Assembly (NCBI GenBank): GCA_014904985.1 | Contig: MU128965.1 | Location: 37,494-101,493, forward strand | Source: Hydnum rufescens UP504 | Taxonomy: Eukaryota > Basidiomycota > Agaricomycetes > Cantharellales > Hydnaceae | Direction of reading: 5' to 3' | DNA length: 64,000 nt | Shown here: one piece after another, positions 11,267-22,991 of the stretch | Numbering within the stretch: the first letter of the stretch is position 1 | Layout: the number at the start of each line of letters is the position of its first letter | Notes under the pieces: generated by a model | What the model saw: only the letters and a program-made list of their open reading frames with translations | What the model was told of the DNA's origin: nothing | The model's database searches: none | Program-made: the position numbers and the translations under genes

Positions 11267-11779
11267 TCAACCATACCCTTGAAGTTTCTTGGGTCCTGTG
11301 ATATGAGAACAATGTTTGTGCAAGTAGAAGCATTTGGGTATTTTGAGCTGGATGCATGACTTGCCATTGCATGTGTCCATGGGAGTGGATGCTTTGTTTG
11401 ATTGCAAGGATGTCAGTTTGGAATCCATAATGTGAGGATTTGCATCATCAGGAGGTTGAGTTTCAACAGAGGCTTTGAGTCTTTGTACAGTTTCCTTGAC
11501 TTGTGATGTTAGCTTGTTTTTGTAATGGAAGTTTTCTAAGAATTTTACCATAATATTAAACTTCTTGATTTGTTCAGCAAGGGTATGCAGGTTTGGAATC
11601 AGGACTCCAAGAGATACAGACATTTGAGCACTCAATGGCTCCAGTGAAGGAGTTTGAGGAACTACTGTGACCAGCTCATGAAGAGGAAGAAGTGGGGTAG
11701 GATTCATAGGGATTAGAGTCAATAATGAAGAAGAAAGGACAGTGGGTTTCTCGTTGTTGATTTCATCAATGTCTATCAT
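11267..11779 (-). CDS. Unidentified 170-aa ORF downstream of the gypsy 1 integrase
   Basis: An intact frame with a proline-rich N-terminal third (LTLIPMNPTPLLPLHELV) and a helical middle (LAEQIKKFNIMVKFLENF). I do not recognise a domain. It lies on the same strand as gypsy 1, 0.45 kb beyond the last integrase motif, so it could be a trailing retroelement ORF or an unrelated fragment. Confidence 0.35.
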   Translation of the reverse strand: MIDIDEINNEKPTVLSSSLLTLIPMNPTPLLPLHELVTVVPQTPSLEPLSAQMSVSLGVLIPNLHTLAEQIKKFNIMVKFLENFHYKNKLTSQVKETVQRLKASVETQPPDDANPHIMDSKLTSLQSNKASTPMDTCNGKSCIQLKIPKCFYLHKHCSHITGPKKLQGYG

Positions 11780-12225
11780 TCCCTGTTTTCAGTTCTTCTT
11801 TATACTTGTCATTTGTTGCTTACTTACAGGATTTTTAGCAGATCCTGCAAAGATTATGACTCCTCTACATCATAGCTTTCTTCCATCATATCACAAGCAG
11901 ATTTTTCTACGGGGCCAGATGCCATGGTCCAAGAAAGTCAGGTTTCATGATTAGAGAAGGAATCAGTGGGAAGGTGGAAAGCAGATAGCAAAGGTGGAGT
12001 TTTTGATCACATCTTGTTGTAGTAGCAATTTAGTCATAGTTTTCGGCAATTGCCGAATCCTTGCAGTTAACATCTGGTTCTTGGATCTTTTCAAATTTGG
12101 AGAAGTAGGGCCATAGTAGAACTGTAGCTGTGGGCTTATATTCTTAAATAATCCTGGGGCAAAGAAAATGAAAAAAAAAAGCAAAAAAAAAAGCAAAAGA
12201 TGCTTTGGGGATTGAAAACATCCAT

Positions 12226-13366
12226 TTAAGGTGGATTCACCAGTGGCAGCAGTGAATCCAGCTTCTCTGATGTGACTAAGCCAATAGTAGTCTCTAAATT
12301 CCATTGTTTCCACTTGATGTACTTGTCTTCCCAATAAGCCCATGTGTCTGTGGCTTTTGGAGGTGGCCACATGTAATATTGTAATTGATTTATTGGTCTG
12401 AATGAGATGGGAGGTCTATCCATGTATTCATAATCTCTAGGAATATTGTCTTCATATATATCATCAGAAAACATAGCTATGGCAGCACCAGTTTGAGCTT
12501 CAAGAGAATCTTCATTAATTGATTTGTCACTGCCATATTTGGTATTTTCTGCCTTAGGGATGTGATCACAGGAATGATACTTTTTTAGGTGATTCCCTGC
12601 AAACACTGTACTAATTGGAGTCCCATCCAATTCACTGAGCTCATAGGAACCTCAGGTATTTTGTTTTAGCACATGGTAGGGTCCCATCCATCTAATGTCC
12701 CCCTTTTGTCCATGCTGCATGACTAATGCAGAGTTATATACCAATACCATGGTTCCTGGTTTGTAATTTCCCTCAACTAGCATGTGTTCATGTCATTGCA
12801 CATACTCTTGAGCACTTCAGATTCATGCCTGTAACAATGTTGTGGATGCCTCCTTAATGTCATCATCTCTATGTGCTAATTGAATTGCCTGGGTTGCCAA
12901 TAATTCTTCTGTTGATTTAATTGAGTGCCAATTCAAGGTATACCATGATGCATCAGTAATGTCAAACAGAAACAAATGATGCTTCCCATGCAATAGATAA
13001 TAGGGAATATAGCTGGTGGTCCACTTGACTGTGACTCGATCTGCCCACATGTATGTGTGAAAATAACTAGACCAATGACTTGGATTTCCCTTGCACACAA
13101 TGAATAAAGATCCTATCCAAGTTCAGTGGTGGCATTCAATCATTCTGGTGGCTTCGGGGTGGTAGGGCATGGCATGTGCTATAGGAACATTGTACATGTC
13201 TGCCATTGTTTGTACTATCCCTTCAAATTCTGCCCCATTGTCCATAGTTAACTATAATATACACCCAAAGCAACACATCATGTCTTCAAACAAAAATTGG
13301 GCTATATTCTTTGATGTAGCATTTTGTAGCATTCAAGCTTCTAGCCACCCAGACAGATCATCCCAG
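12226..13366 (-). pseudogene. Gypsy 1 integrase, C-terminal half
   Basis: Frames carry LTMDNGAEFEGIVQTMAD, PYHPEATRMIE, YMWADRVTVKWTTSYIPYYL, FDITDASWYTLNW and LAHRDDDIKEA, then DGTPISTVFAGNHLKKYH. These are the second half of the catalytic core and the C-terminal domain of Ty3/gypsy integrases. In-frame TGA and TAG codons fall where Arg or Gln is expected. The N-terminal half lies beyond the solo LTR at 13367-15423. Confidence 0.75.
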
Positions 13367-15423
13367 TGTAAGCAGGTTGGTTATGAACCAATCCAACTAC
13401 TGTCTGCAAGGTTGAGCTGGGGACGAAGGAGGGAATCACAGAACTAATCCAGATGTTCAGGTCCAAGTGGGGGAAGGTCTTTTGAACAGGGGAAATTGCA
13501 GTGAGCCAACAAACCCCAAGCAATTAAGTGAGAATGTGTGTTTCTGTCAAATTACCACACCCTAAGAATCCCTTCTTGAGACCTTAGTCAAAGTGTAGTT
13601 AGAATTTGCTTGTTGTAGTGAGAAATCACCCAGGGACCAGCAGCTGTTCAAGAAGCTTCAAACTGGAGGGAGGGGGAGAACTAATGAATTTTTGTGCTAG
13701 CTGCACCTAATATACAATACAGACTTCAACTCAATAGAAAGTGAAAAATTTGGACTTAAGGGACACACAGAGAAAAAGAAATGAAGTTAAAATCTTCAAA
13801 ACAGATGGAGATATTCCAATTTTAAGATAAAAGGGGAGATTGACACATCACATGCTATTCCTCCTTCAAATATGGACAAGTTCCCTTAAGGAAAGGTGGA
13901 ATAGGTTACCCTGAGGGTCTTCTCCATTGGCCATAAGAGGGCCAGAAGTAATTCATTATTTTGAATGGTGGAGCAAAGGGGGAGTCATGGAGAGGGAGTT
14001 GTCTTGTGAAAAATGGAGTTCGCATCCGCTCATTTTTCCCTTGGTACCGTTCGATGTGCATTTTCAACATCTTTCAGGGCATGGTACTTGCAAACAAATT
14101 CAATAAGAATTGGCTTCAAAAATCAAGAAATACTCCTTCAGAGTAGGAATCATGGCAAGATATTGTTACAGGGACCGCATTTTTTATCCATTCATTGCGC
14201 GTTTGGTACTGTTCAATAGGTACAATTCATGTCTTTCTGGGCGCGGTTGTTTCGAGTCAATCTGATCAAAACTGATGGAGGAATTCGAAAAAAATACTCC
14301 TTTAGAGTAGTGCAGCCCCTATCTGGATCATGTGACAGATCTGCAAGTCCAGAATTGGAACTAGGCCCGGTCCGCATTGTTACATAATCACAATTCATCA
14401 CACTTAAGGCAGTAGGATGGCTTGGAAGAACAGACAAGTCATACAGTCTTGAGGAAGAATGGCAAGTTGAATTGCCTTGTCCAAAGGAAATGGACTTGAT
14501 GTAGGGCATAAACTGCCCCTTTTTGATAAGGACTGTTGAAGTCTGACAGATAGTCAATAAATCAACTGGTGTTCATGGTAAAGGAATGAGGCAATATTAT
14601 GGGTTGGAAAGGGGTAGGAATCCAATTGATTTCTTGAATAAACAAATGACAATAAATTTAAATGAACCCAGTGACATGTAATTGATTCATTTGTAAGGGA
14701 AATAGGCCTTGGATGAGGATTCTATGGTGTAGGGATTATGGATGCTGCAGTTCAGGTTTAAACCTGTGGAACCTGAGTTTAAACCTGAACCTGACCCAGG
14801 TCAGGTTCCATTGGGGTCAGGTTTCATTTCATTTTCATCAGGTCAGGTTCAGGTTTTGCCCTTGCCCTGAATCCAAAAACCGGTCTGAAACCAGGTTTAA
14901 ACCTGAACCTGAAAGGTAGGGTGTAGGTTCCATTCCATGTAAATTAACCACTATTCTGGCACCAAATCTGGCAATTTACACATGTGACTATAGTTCTGGA
15001 GTCAGAAGTCACATGACTTGGCCATCAAATGAGGTAATTGGCACAGGTCACAAGTCACATGACTGAATGTAGTGACTAAATACCATCTCCAGAAGAGGTG
15101 TGAGCAATAAATTGAAGTGAAAGGGGGCTAGGAAGGAGATGTGGATCTAAAGCAGGATGTAAAGGGAGTGGCAGAGGCAGATACTTGAGCAGAGGGTGTA
15201 GATATTTTGTAGTACCCCCCTGAAAATGTTGGCTTCCCTCATACCTCAGGTTTCAGGTTTAAACCTGAACCTGACCTGAATGGAACCGAACCTCAGGTTA
15301 GGTTCAGGTTTTGCCCTCATGGGTGATTTTGGAACCTGGTCAGGTTTAGGTTTTGCCCAAATTGGGCAAAACCTGACCAAAACCTGACCATGGCAACCAT
15401 AGTAGGGATTTATCCCTCCAACA
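13367..15423 (-). mobile_element. Long solo LTR (family R) inside the gypsy 1 integrase
   Basis: On the minus strand it begins TGTTGGAGGGATAAA (15423) and ends CTTACA (13367), with a 4-bp target duplication CTGG on both sides. Removing it and one CTGG joins integrase FKYIVNLW to DDLSGWLEA in frame. Without the nested MITE and its duplication it is about 1.38 kb, close to the copy at 48819-50185 (1,367 bp). Confidence 0.8.
14737..15401. mobile_element. hAT-like MITE nested in the long LTR
   Basis: 665 bp flanked by the 8-bp direct repeat GTAGGGAT (14729-14736 and 15402-15409). Ends are similar inverted repeats (TATGGATGCTGCAG and TATGGTTGCCATGG). The interior is built of AGGTTTAAACCTGAACCTG palindromic repeats and lacks coding capacity. 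The 8-bp duplication and TATGGTTGCC-type ends suggest the hAT superfamily. Confidence 0.75.
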
Positions 15424-16382
15424 CCAGAGATTGACAATATATTTGAATCTGTTAGATACTGGCATATGGACCATGTCCATATTAAACTTTCAGAGAATTG
15501 TGTGTATGTAAGTCAGACTCAAAGTTATTTTAGGGCAACTAGCTGACTGCTGTTGGCATGTGTGCAAGTTCAGCAAAACCAAGCCACCTGCTGTCAGGGC
15601 CATGCTGCAACAAGAGCACCAAACAAATATAAACACAGATAATTCCGGCTAAGTCCGGTGTAAGTCCAGCTAAGTCCAGGAGAATCTGGGCAAGAATGAG
15701 ATAACAAGGATAAGAGGGGACAGAGAGGCAGTCCAGCAGCCTGGAGGGGACTAGGCAGAAATGAGCACAGCAGTCCTTAAGCTCATGGAGTCAACTGGAA
15801 AGTACTCGGACCTGTAGTCTGGAGTAACAGCAGAAATCCTGAGAGACCAAAGCTGGGGTCTCTGGACTTTTCTCTTGGACTACTTATACATGATGACTAT
15901 ACTACAGGGGAGTGATCACTAAACTGGGGGTGGTTACAAGGGGGACAGGAACAGGAACAGGAACTCAGCCAGGGCAAACCAGAAGCAATGGGAAATGAAA
16001 GGGAAATGAAAAGGAAATGAAACCAAGATAGGGTTGGACCGGAGTCAAACTGGAATCAAGCTGGAAACAAAGTGGACTTGGGCAAAGGAAATAAGTGGAG
16101 AACCAGACTGGAGGTGGGTGGACAAGGACTGGAGTGATCCGGAGTAGACCAGAGTTGACCGGAGTAAGGGGCAGACCCTGACACCTGCATCCACATATTC
16201 AGCCAATAAAATCTATCCACAAGCTTCTTAAACATGGGGTCTCTCCCTTGGTGTCCTGAGTCATCATGCGCAGCTGTGCAAAGTCTAAGCCTTTCATTTT
16301 TGTCTTGGATCACTTTCTGTGGAAGTCCATTTCTATTCTGTTGCCACAACATGTCTTCATACAAAAAGTACCTTTGAGTCAT
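15424..16382 (-). pseudogene. Gypsy 1 integrase, N-terminal half, split by a solo LTR
   Basis: The minus strand reads RLCTAAHDDSGHQG and MFKKLVDRFYW (zinc-binding H2C2 region, about 16200-16290), is interrupted by the solo LTR at 15592-16183, and resumes to MDMVHMPVSNRFKYIVNLW at about 15425-15480 (first catalytic Asp region). The segment between has several stops. Confidence 0.7.
15592..16183 (-). mobile_element. Solo LTR of the TGTCAGGG gypsy family
   Basis: 592 bp, TGTCAGGG to CCCTGACA, flanked by the 5-bp target duplication CCTGC (15587-15591 and 16184-16188). Same family as the LTRs at 24239, 43856, 47263, 51205 and 52482. Confidence 0.9.
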
Positions 16383-16673
16383 CGTGATGAATGCTCACTG
16401 ATTTTCAATGTGGGACAGGACCTGCAGTGTCTCTAGATATGTTTCTATCTCTTCCCAGTAAGTAGGACTGTCTTTGTCTAGTTTTTTATGCTTGTGAGTC
16501 GAGTTCACATTGTTTTCTTTCACTAGATCTTCCCAGTCTTCATTTAGCCTTGTTGTCACACACATCAGCCCCACAAATCCTCTGTTGATTGGTCTTTCAG
16601 TTGTCTTTCACATCATATATGTCAACCATCAGTCACTTAACTCAATCAAATCCTTGTATGCCTCACTTTTTAA

Positions 16674-17354
16674 TCAGGTTTTTGTACTCATACTGACAGC
16701 CTTTAACTGCCCTTGCTCTTCCTCCCACTCTGCTAGATACTGTGGCCCAGAAAGAAAATGGCCCAACTCTGTGACCTCAAGTTCTTCTTCCATATCATCC
16801 ATATCATTCCCATCCTTTGGCCATTGTGATAAACCATCCAGCCCCACATGTCTTGTAGCCAGCACATGCATCAGTTCAAAATCAAACAATTGTATATACA
16901 AAATCCACCTTGACATCACCTGATTAGGTAGCCCTGGAATGTTGATAGTCTGTTTCAAGAATTTTGCATCTACTTCCACCTTGAAGTGGATGCCCCATAA
17001 ATCATTTCTCTGTGCCATTAGGGCTTTGTATAGACCTTTCAGTTCTAGCTGAGGTTGTGAATACTGCAACTCCACCTCATTATTGGTGATTGAGCCAAAC
17101 ACAAGAGGGTATCTGCCATCTTCTAAAGTCTGGTATTCTATCCAGCCCACTGCTATGACTGAACTGTCCACTGCAAGGGTAACCAAACCATAATCTGAGG
17201 TTCTCTCACCAAGGGGCTTAACATTGGCAATTGAGATATCCAATGACTTTCTGGTGGGTAAATCTGATGCTAATTCTTTCAACCTTTGCATTGCTTGTGT
17301 GGCTTCTTCAGTCCATTCAAACTCCTTCATGGTCTTCTTTGTCAATTGTGTCAA
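16674..17354 (-). pseudogene. Gypsy 1 RNase H region
   Basis: An open frame with EEATQAMQRLKEL (connection), LVTLAVDSSVIAVGWI (RNase H start), SQPQLELKGLYKAL (glutamate region), FKVEVDAKFLKQTIN and MHVLATRHVGLDGLSQWPKD (C-terminal motif). It lies between the reverse transcriptase and integrase fragments as expected for gypsy pol. Confidence 0.8.
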
Positions 17355-17399
17355 AGGCTTGGCTATCTCAGCATACTTCCAGATCCAATTTCTTGTGAC

Positions 17400-18725
17400 T
17401 CCAACTGTTCCCAGAAAACCTCAGACTTCCTTGACATTGGTTGGCTGTGGCCAATTCAATATCTTTGTAACTATTCCATGGTGAGGGCATCTTCCTTCCA
17501 TTGAACACACATTTCCTACTATATTGACCAGTGGTGTTGCTAGGACCAGCTTGTTGCCTGAAGCTGTACATTTGGCTTCTGCAAAAGTTGCAAATAATTG
17601 ATCCACTGTATGTGCAAATTCCCAAATAAATCATCAAATATTGGGGTTTTCTGGAATTGCTTCATCCCTATATCTTGTCTTTGGTCCTTTTCCAGATACA
17701 TCATCAACAAATGCATCTGCTTCATGCAGAATCATTGGTTTGATCATATGCCTTACTGTCCACATAAATTCTTGCATGCTATTGGTATACCCTTGGGGTA
17801 ATGATGTTAACTTTACTGGTCCCAATGGTGAATCTGATGTTGTCAATTCTTGCAACTCTTCTGCCACTCATTGTCCATCATATCCAGCAAACAGGTCAGC
17901 AACAATATACACTGAGTGGCCTACAAAGCTGTCTGCGAAATCATTGATGTTTGGGGGTAGGCTTGAATCTCTGACTGACACTGCATTGAGAGGTTGAAGA
18001 TCATGAACAATTCAAAAACCACCTTTTGGCTTGGCTACCGTGAACATCTGAGAATGATAAGAAGACCAGGACATTTTATACTTTCCTGCTGCCAACTGTT
18101 CTTTGATCATCTGTATCATTTGAGCTACAATCGCCTTGGGAGGTTTGATGGGGGGCAATTCCCATGGTATATGAGGAATGGTTTCCATAACATAATCTGG
18201 GAAATATTCAGGTTTGAAGATCCCTCTTTCAGATTCATCAAAAGCCAATCCTTTTTCTTGTTGAGCCACCACATGAAGAAGCAAATCAAGTTCTTGTTCT
18301 GTCAGAAAATCATTAGGTATGTTTGAGATGATCTTCTTTATTTGTTCAGGTGTTAATTTCTTGGTGTATTGAAAGTCCCTTAATTGTGGAGGATGCATAG
18401 GCAATGGGGAAAGGTTTAATGGTGGTAAGTCCTTGTATGGTTCTTGTACAACTGATCTCTGAGTTACCCCAAGTGGAACAGGATTCTTCTTCTTATCCAC
18501 TGTCTTGTATTGTGTCTTATGGTTAGTTTGTATGATCTGGGCTAAGTGTTGACTGGCTACTTGACTTATTCCTTGAGGTAAGTGGCTTCTTATAGTCTTC
18601 TGTATTTGAGCTTCAAGGTTGTTTTCTGCAAATGAGGCTGATGATCTCCATGCATCTTGTAGATTTCTTGCAGCAATTCCACACTTGTTTACCAAGGCAT
18701 CCATGACATACTTGTTTTCCTTCAA
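17400..18725 (-). pseudogene. Gypsy 1 reverse transcriptase
   Basis: 18725-18012 holds the N-terminal RT region (PEYFPDYVMETIPHIPWELP, then AKPKGGF). 17867-17634 holds the core with LPQGYTNSMQEFMW and AFVDDVSGK, a variant of the usual YxDD motif. Frames are interrupted between the blocks. Confidence 0.8.
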
Positions 18726-18755
18726 TTCTTCAACCTTTCTTTTAACCTCTGGGAG

Positions 18756-19304
18756 TCATAAGGCTTCTGAAAGTTCTTTTCCAAATGTTGGGATCGAAGG
18801 AGCATCTCCTTTTAATGAACTATATGATGGGGTGGCCTTCACTCTCTGGTATTGGTCCAACATCATCTCCTCTTCTGTTGTGCTGGTTGGTTCTTGTTCT
18901 ATGGGTGATTTTGGTGGAATGACTGAAATGGAGTTGACTAGCTTTGTCTTTTCCCACGATTCATTCACTAGTGCTTGCATTAATACTGATGATTGATCCA
19001 TATCTCCATTCTGGAAAGCCTGGATCATCATTCCTCCTTTTCCTTCTTTTACTCCATATGATATCTGGGCACCCATATCCATTAGCCAAGGTTGACCCAA
19101 CAAGACATCATGGTCCACAAATTTCCCATTTCTGATGAAGAAATGATGATCAAAACATATTCCACCTATCTCTACTTGGACATCTCGACAACATCCTAAT
19201 AGGGGTTCAGGTCCACTATTGATTCCTTGAAGTGACCAGTGTTCTCCATCATGATCCATTGGGATGTTCAGTTTTTCCATGGCATTGCTTGAAATTAGAT
19301 TCAA
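18756..19304 (-). pseudogene. Gypsy 1 retropepsin-like protease
   Basis: NLISSNAMEKLNIPMDHDG, then VEIGGICFDHHFFI and HDVLLGQPWLMDMGAQISY, the C-terminal hydrophobic-G motif of retropepsins. The active-site DSG-like region lies at a frameshift near 19310. Confidence 0.65.
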
Positions 19305-19305
19305 T

Positions 19306-20720
19306 TCAGATCCCCAAGTTGATCATAAGAGACACATCTTCTCTTCCCATCACCTTGCCATTAACCTTCCCTGTGGCTACTGCGAACATCCTCCTCAGTT
19401 TTCCATGAATCCGATGAGCCCTATACAACCATTCCCATGGTTCCTTTGCATCTTCTTCAAGCTCTGATCCTCCTTCTGATGATTCATCTGATGATTCACT
19501 AATCTCTCCTTCTTCATATGTTGCAGAGTTCACAGTGAGAGGGTCCCTATGCTTGTTTGTTGGTTCCCTTTTTAACTTTAGTCCAGCAGCAAACAACTTA
19601 GCAGGCCCAGGTGCTATTCCAAGAAAGTCCCCTAAAGATATTTCTATCTGTTGATTTAATACCTTTTTTACCACTTCCTTGTCTTCACATGCATCCTGAA
19701 ACTCTGTTGTAAACTTGAATGCTGGTCCACTCTTAGGCAAACATTTCTCTGGTGAGTCCACTTCCATTTCTATGTCCTCCTGTTGAATGTTGTTTTTGAA
19801 CTTCACATTCTTTGTCTTCTCTTCTACTGGAAGCAGTTCTTTTGGGAGTGATTCCTTGGGTTTATGATTTCTTTGCAATATCACCACTTGGGGATGTTTC
19901 TCTTCAGTTTTCTGAGTATCAGCTGATGTAGTCTTTGTCCTTGCATCAAGAAATGGAGTTAAAATGACTGGGGGTGGTGGAAAATGCGGAACATAGGCTG
20001 GTTTTGGCTCTTTTTCTGGGCCCCTTTTAGCCTCTTGTGGCCGCATTTTCGCAATTTCATGTTCATCATCTACTTCCATTTCTACAGCTGGTTGTTGGGG
20101 TGGACTGGGGTGAGTTTCTGGTACAGGACATGCTACATTTCATGGCAGTATCTCAACACTGACTTGATGCTTAGGCAGGCAAGAAACTTTATTGTGTGGC
20201 CTCTCACCCATGGGAGTATATCTGACTTCAGGTTTGTCAGACTTTGTGACTGGATTGGCTCTTGGCTCTGCCATTACTGTGTATGATTGTCCTTGAAAAA
20301 GCAGTTGTCCATATTCATCCACCACACTGCAAGCACTAACAGTTCAAGCATTTGGAGGGGTAAGACTCTGTAGCTCATTTATTATTGCTTGCTTAATCCC
20401 TCCTTGTCCTGGAATTCCTCTTGGCAAATGTGTTCCATGACTCTTAATATTCCATCCACTGCATACTTGATCATCCCCTGATGAATCATTGCCTGCACAT
20501 CTGGGCAATTCCTCATTCCTACTGCATGAACTCCAGTCTTGTCACAGAACCAACAAATAACCACACTCCTTGATCCTTCCAGAGATCTGTCAGTATAACA
20601 ATTTGAATTCCTTGGGATATTATTGGGATAAGTAGCAGGACTGTTGATTCCCTGGTTTTCAGTTCATGTTTGGTGATCAGGTGTAGGTAAATTGCTGTTT
20701 GGATAAGATTGTGCAAGGTG
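19306..20720 (-). pseudogene. Gypsy 1 linker and zinc-knuckle region
   Basis: A 257-codon frame with acidic and Pro/Lys-rich sequence, then QQIEISLGDFLGIAPGPAKL, a segment found before the protease in many fungal gypsy polyproteins. Upstream at 20382-20564 is ICWFCDKTGVHAVGMRNCPD, a zinc-knuckle-like C-x2-C-H-C. Confidence 0.55.
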
Positions 20721-20726
20721 TATTTT

Positions 20727-21181
20727 TGTTAAGGGTTGTACCCAAGGCAAAAGATATGATAATGTAATCGAGTAAAATATAAGGAAATGCCCTTAAGGCG
20801 ATTGACGAGGGAGCTGCAAAGTGGGGATTACGTAAGTCACAAGAGATGAGTACGTACGAGGAAGACCAGCTTCTTGAGACTTAATATGCAAAGGTTTTAA
20901 GATGAGAGTTGTGAGCGATAACTGAGATCGCGAAAGGGGAATTCAATTGGTTGACAATATATTCTCGATCTTCTAAAGAGCGAGTGTACATCAAGTAACT
21001 ACTTATACTATTAGAGATCAAAAGGGTTTATGGATAAAGGGGTGTTGAATAAAGGAAGGATGTATATAATAGGAAATGCTGAAAGAGGAAGGCACAATGG
21101 TGGCAAGGGGGAAGGTCACATGATGGCATGATTGGCTTGGTTATTTGTACATAAGCGAGGTTACAAGTACAACTTGTAACA
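20727..21181 (+). mobile_element. Solo LTR with ATTTT target duplication
   Basis: 455 bp, TGTTAAGGG to TTGTAACA, flanked by ATTTT (20722-20726 and 21182-21186). It interrupts the gag region of gypsy 1. A different LTR family from the TGTCAGGG type. Orientation is arbitrary because no internal sequence remains. Confidence 0.8.
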
Positions 21182-21186
21182 ATTTT

Positions 21187-22056
21187 CATTTCATTAAATG
21201 ATTTTGTCAATTCACCTACTTGATCTGAAACTGTTTTCAGGGCTGGAGTAGAGGCTGATTTATGTGGGGCTGATCCTCTCCTTGGGGGCATTTCCATCCA
21301 CATTTTTACACTATCACTATCACTACTTGACCTTTCTTCCTCTGATTCATCATCACTGGAATCTGAATCTGAAGAATCTGAAGAATCTGAGTCCAATTTT
21401 GAGTGTTTGTAATAGGTCTTCTTGAATCTGACTTTTCCCTTGTAGTAAGTCTTTCCCTCATGCTTATGCAGATCTTGAATGTTGTAATACACATCATCCT
21501 TAAGGCAGGACTTTATGCATTTATAAGCTGCAAAATGGCTGAGGGGTTTAGAGTCATAAAAACCTGGGAGCACTGAAAGGTAGGGTAATACTACTTGTTG
21601 AACTTCTCAAGGTATTCCTTGCCAGAATAAATTGTTTTCATCCCTCTCTGCAATCATTCCTTTTGCTTGTAAGTGATGAGCTTGAGTCACAAACTTTTGA
21701 TAGTATGTGTCAAGGTCTGCTTCACTCTTAATTGAATGAGGCTTGAAACAATAGCAAGCTAGACATTCCCTGGTGTACCTCTTCCTGTTGTCAGTTTGTC
21801 CATAGAAATCCCTAAGCCTGTCCATGAGTTCTTTAAAGAAATTTCCTTTCACTTCAGGAAGATTCATTAACAACTCTGCAACTTTCCTTCCACAATATTT
21901 CACCAAATGCTTACACTTCTCCTCATCTGTATATAATGCTTCTTCACAGCATGCTTCATAATCAATAAGAGACTTGTCCAGTCACTTTCCTTTGAAATAT
22001 GGAGCATCCTTGGCAGAAGGCCTTGGCATCAATTGAGGGGTTTGAGGTGTTGTCAT
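21187..22056 (-). pseudogene. Gypsy 1 gag
   Basis: Start ATG at 22056 (MTTPQTPQLMPRPSAKD), 65 bp after the LTR. The frame continues through HLVKYCGRKVAELLMNLPEV, DRLRDFYG and DLDTYYQKFVTQAHHL, then an acidic serine-rich stretch (DSSDSSDSDSSDDESEEE). In-frame stops occur, one near 21987. Confidence 0.6.
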
Positions 22057-22120
22057 ACTGAATTAATTGATTTAGACTTGATTTGAATGCACAAAATTGA
22101 TCAAAATTGAAAAATCCCCC

Positions 22121-22991
22121 TGTAAGGACCACCAATTATAGAAGAGACCTAATGGGCTTTATTTGTTTTGATCAGTTAAGATGTTATGAGACATTTGTTT
22201 AGATTGTTTTAGATGAGGACAGATCAGTTTTGATGGGTTATGTGCCACTCAACTGTTATTTTGTATCAGTTTTGTTGTTGTTTTGACTCTAGACTCTGAA
22301 CACAAACTCCAAGATAGATGCTTAGCACAAGATTTGAACACAGGACCTTCAGATACTCCAAAATGTGGATAGTGAGACACCAAGATTCAAACTCAAGACC
22401 TTAAGACACTTCCAAGACACTTCAAGACTCAACTGCAAGACTCAGGATTCAAACACATGACTTCAAGAATGGATGTCCTACTCTAAGGGTTATACAACTA
22501 TCCACTATTCTTCACACAACTAAGCAAGACTGACACACTCTGATTCTCTTATTCCCTTTTATACCCTTCTCCTTGTTCAAGATACTATTATTCTCTCTAC
22601 TAATGGATACTTGGATATTAGGGTACTGTGATCCTCAGGGGGCACCTTGATCCTGGAAGGATGCTCCTCTACACTAAATCCTCCCTCTCTTTATACCTTT
22701 CTGAACCCTCCACATGACTCATCCACTTACTAATCCCCTTACTCATCCTTTAGTTATGCTCACTAATCACCTTACCCATCCATTTCTAATGCCTTACCAA
22801 TCATCTTACTCATCTCCCTCCTTACTAACCTCTTACTAGATCACCTGCCCTTAAGTCAGGTGCCAAAATGCAGACTTCCTTAGTGTAAGTGGTTATACTT
22901 CTCTTCTAGAGTTTGATGCTGGTAAGACACAGATTTTCTTGAAGAGCTTAAACCAAGGGGTTTTTGAGGCTCAAACATTTTTTCTTCTACA
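22121..22991 (-). repeat. Probable 5' LTR of gypsy 1
   Basis: On the minus strand it begins TGTAGAAG (22991) and ends GGTCCTTACA (22121), 65 bp before the gag ATG. No second copy was found in the window, so the limits are inferred from TG..CA ends and position. Confidence 0.5.

Larger units (their letters stand above)
11267..22991 (-). mobile_element. Ty3/gypsy retrotransposon 1, decayed, with nested insertions
   Basis: Reading leftward from 22991: 5' LTR, gag (start 22056), linker, protease, reverse transcriptase, RNase H, integrase and a trailing ORF. The order is that of Ty3/gypsy. It is broken by numerous stops and frameshifts and by three LTR insertions (20727-21181, 15592-16183, 13367-15423). 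No 3' LTR was found, so its left boundary is uncertain. Confidence 0.75.

Noticed and set aside
14745..15390. AGGTTTAAACCTGAACC repeats as a regulatory array
   Set aside because: They lie within a MITE with matching ends and an 8-bp target duplication, so element structure explains them.
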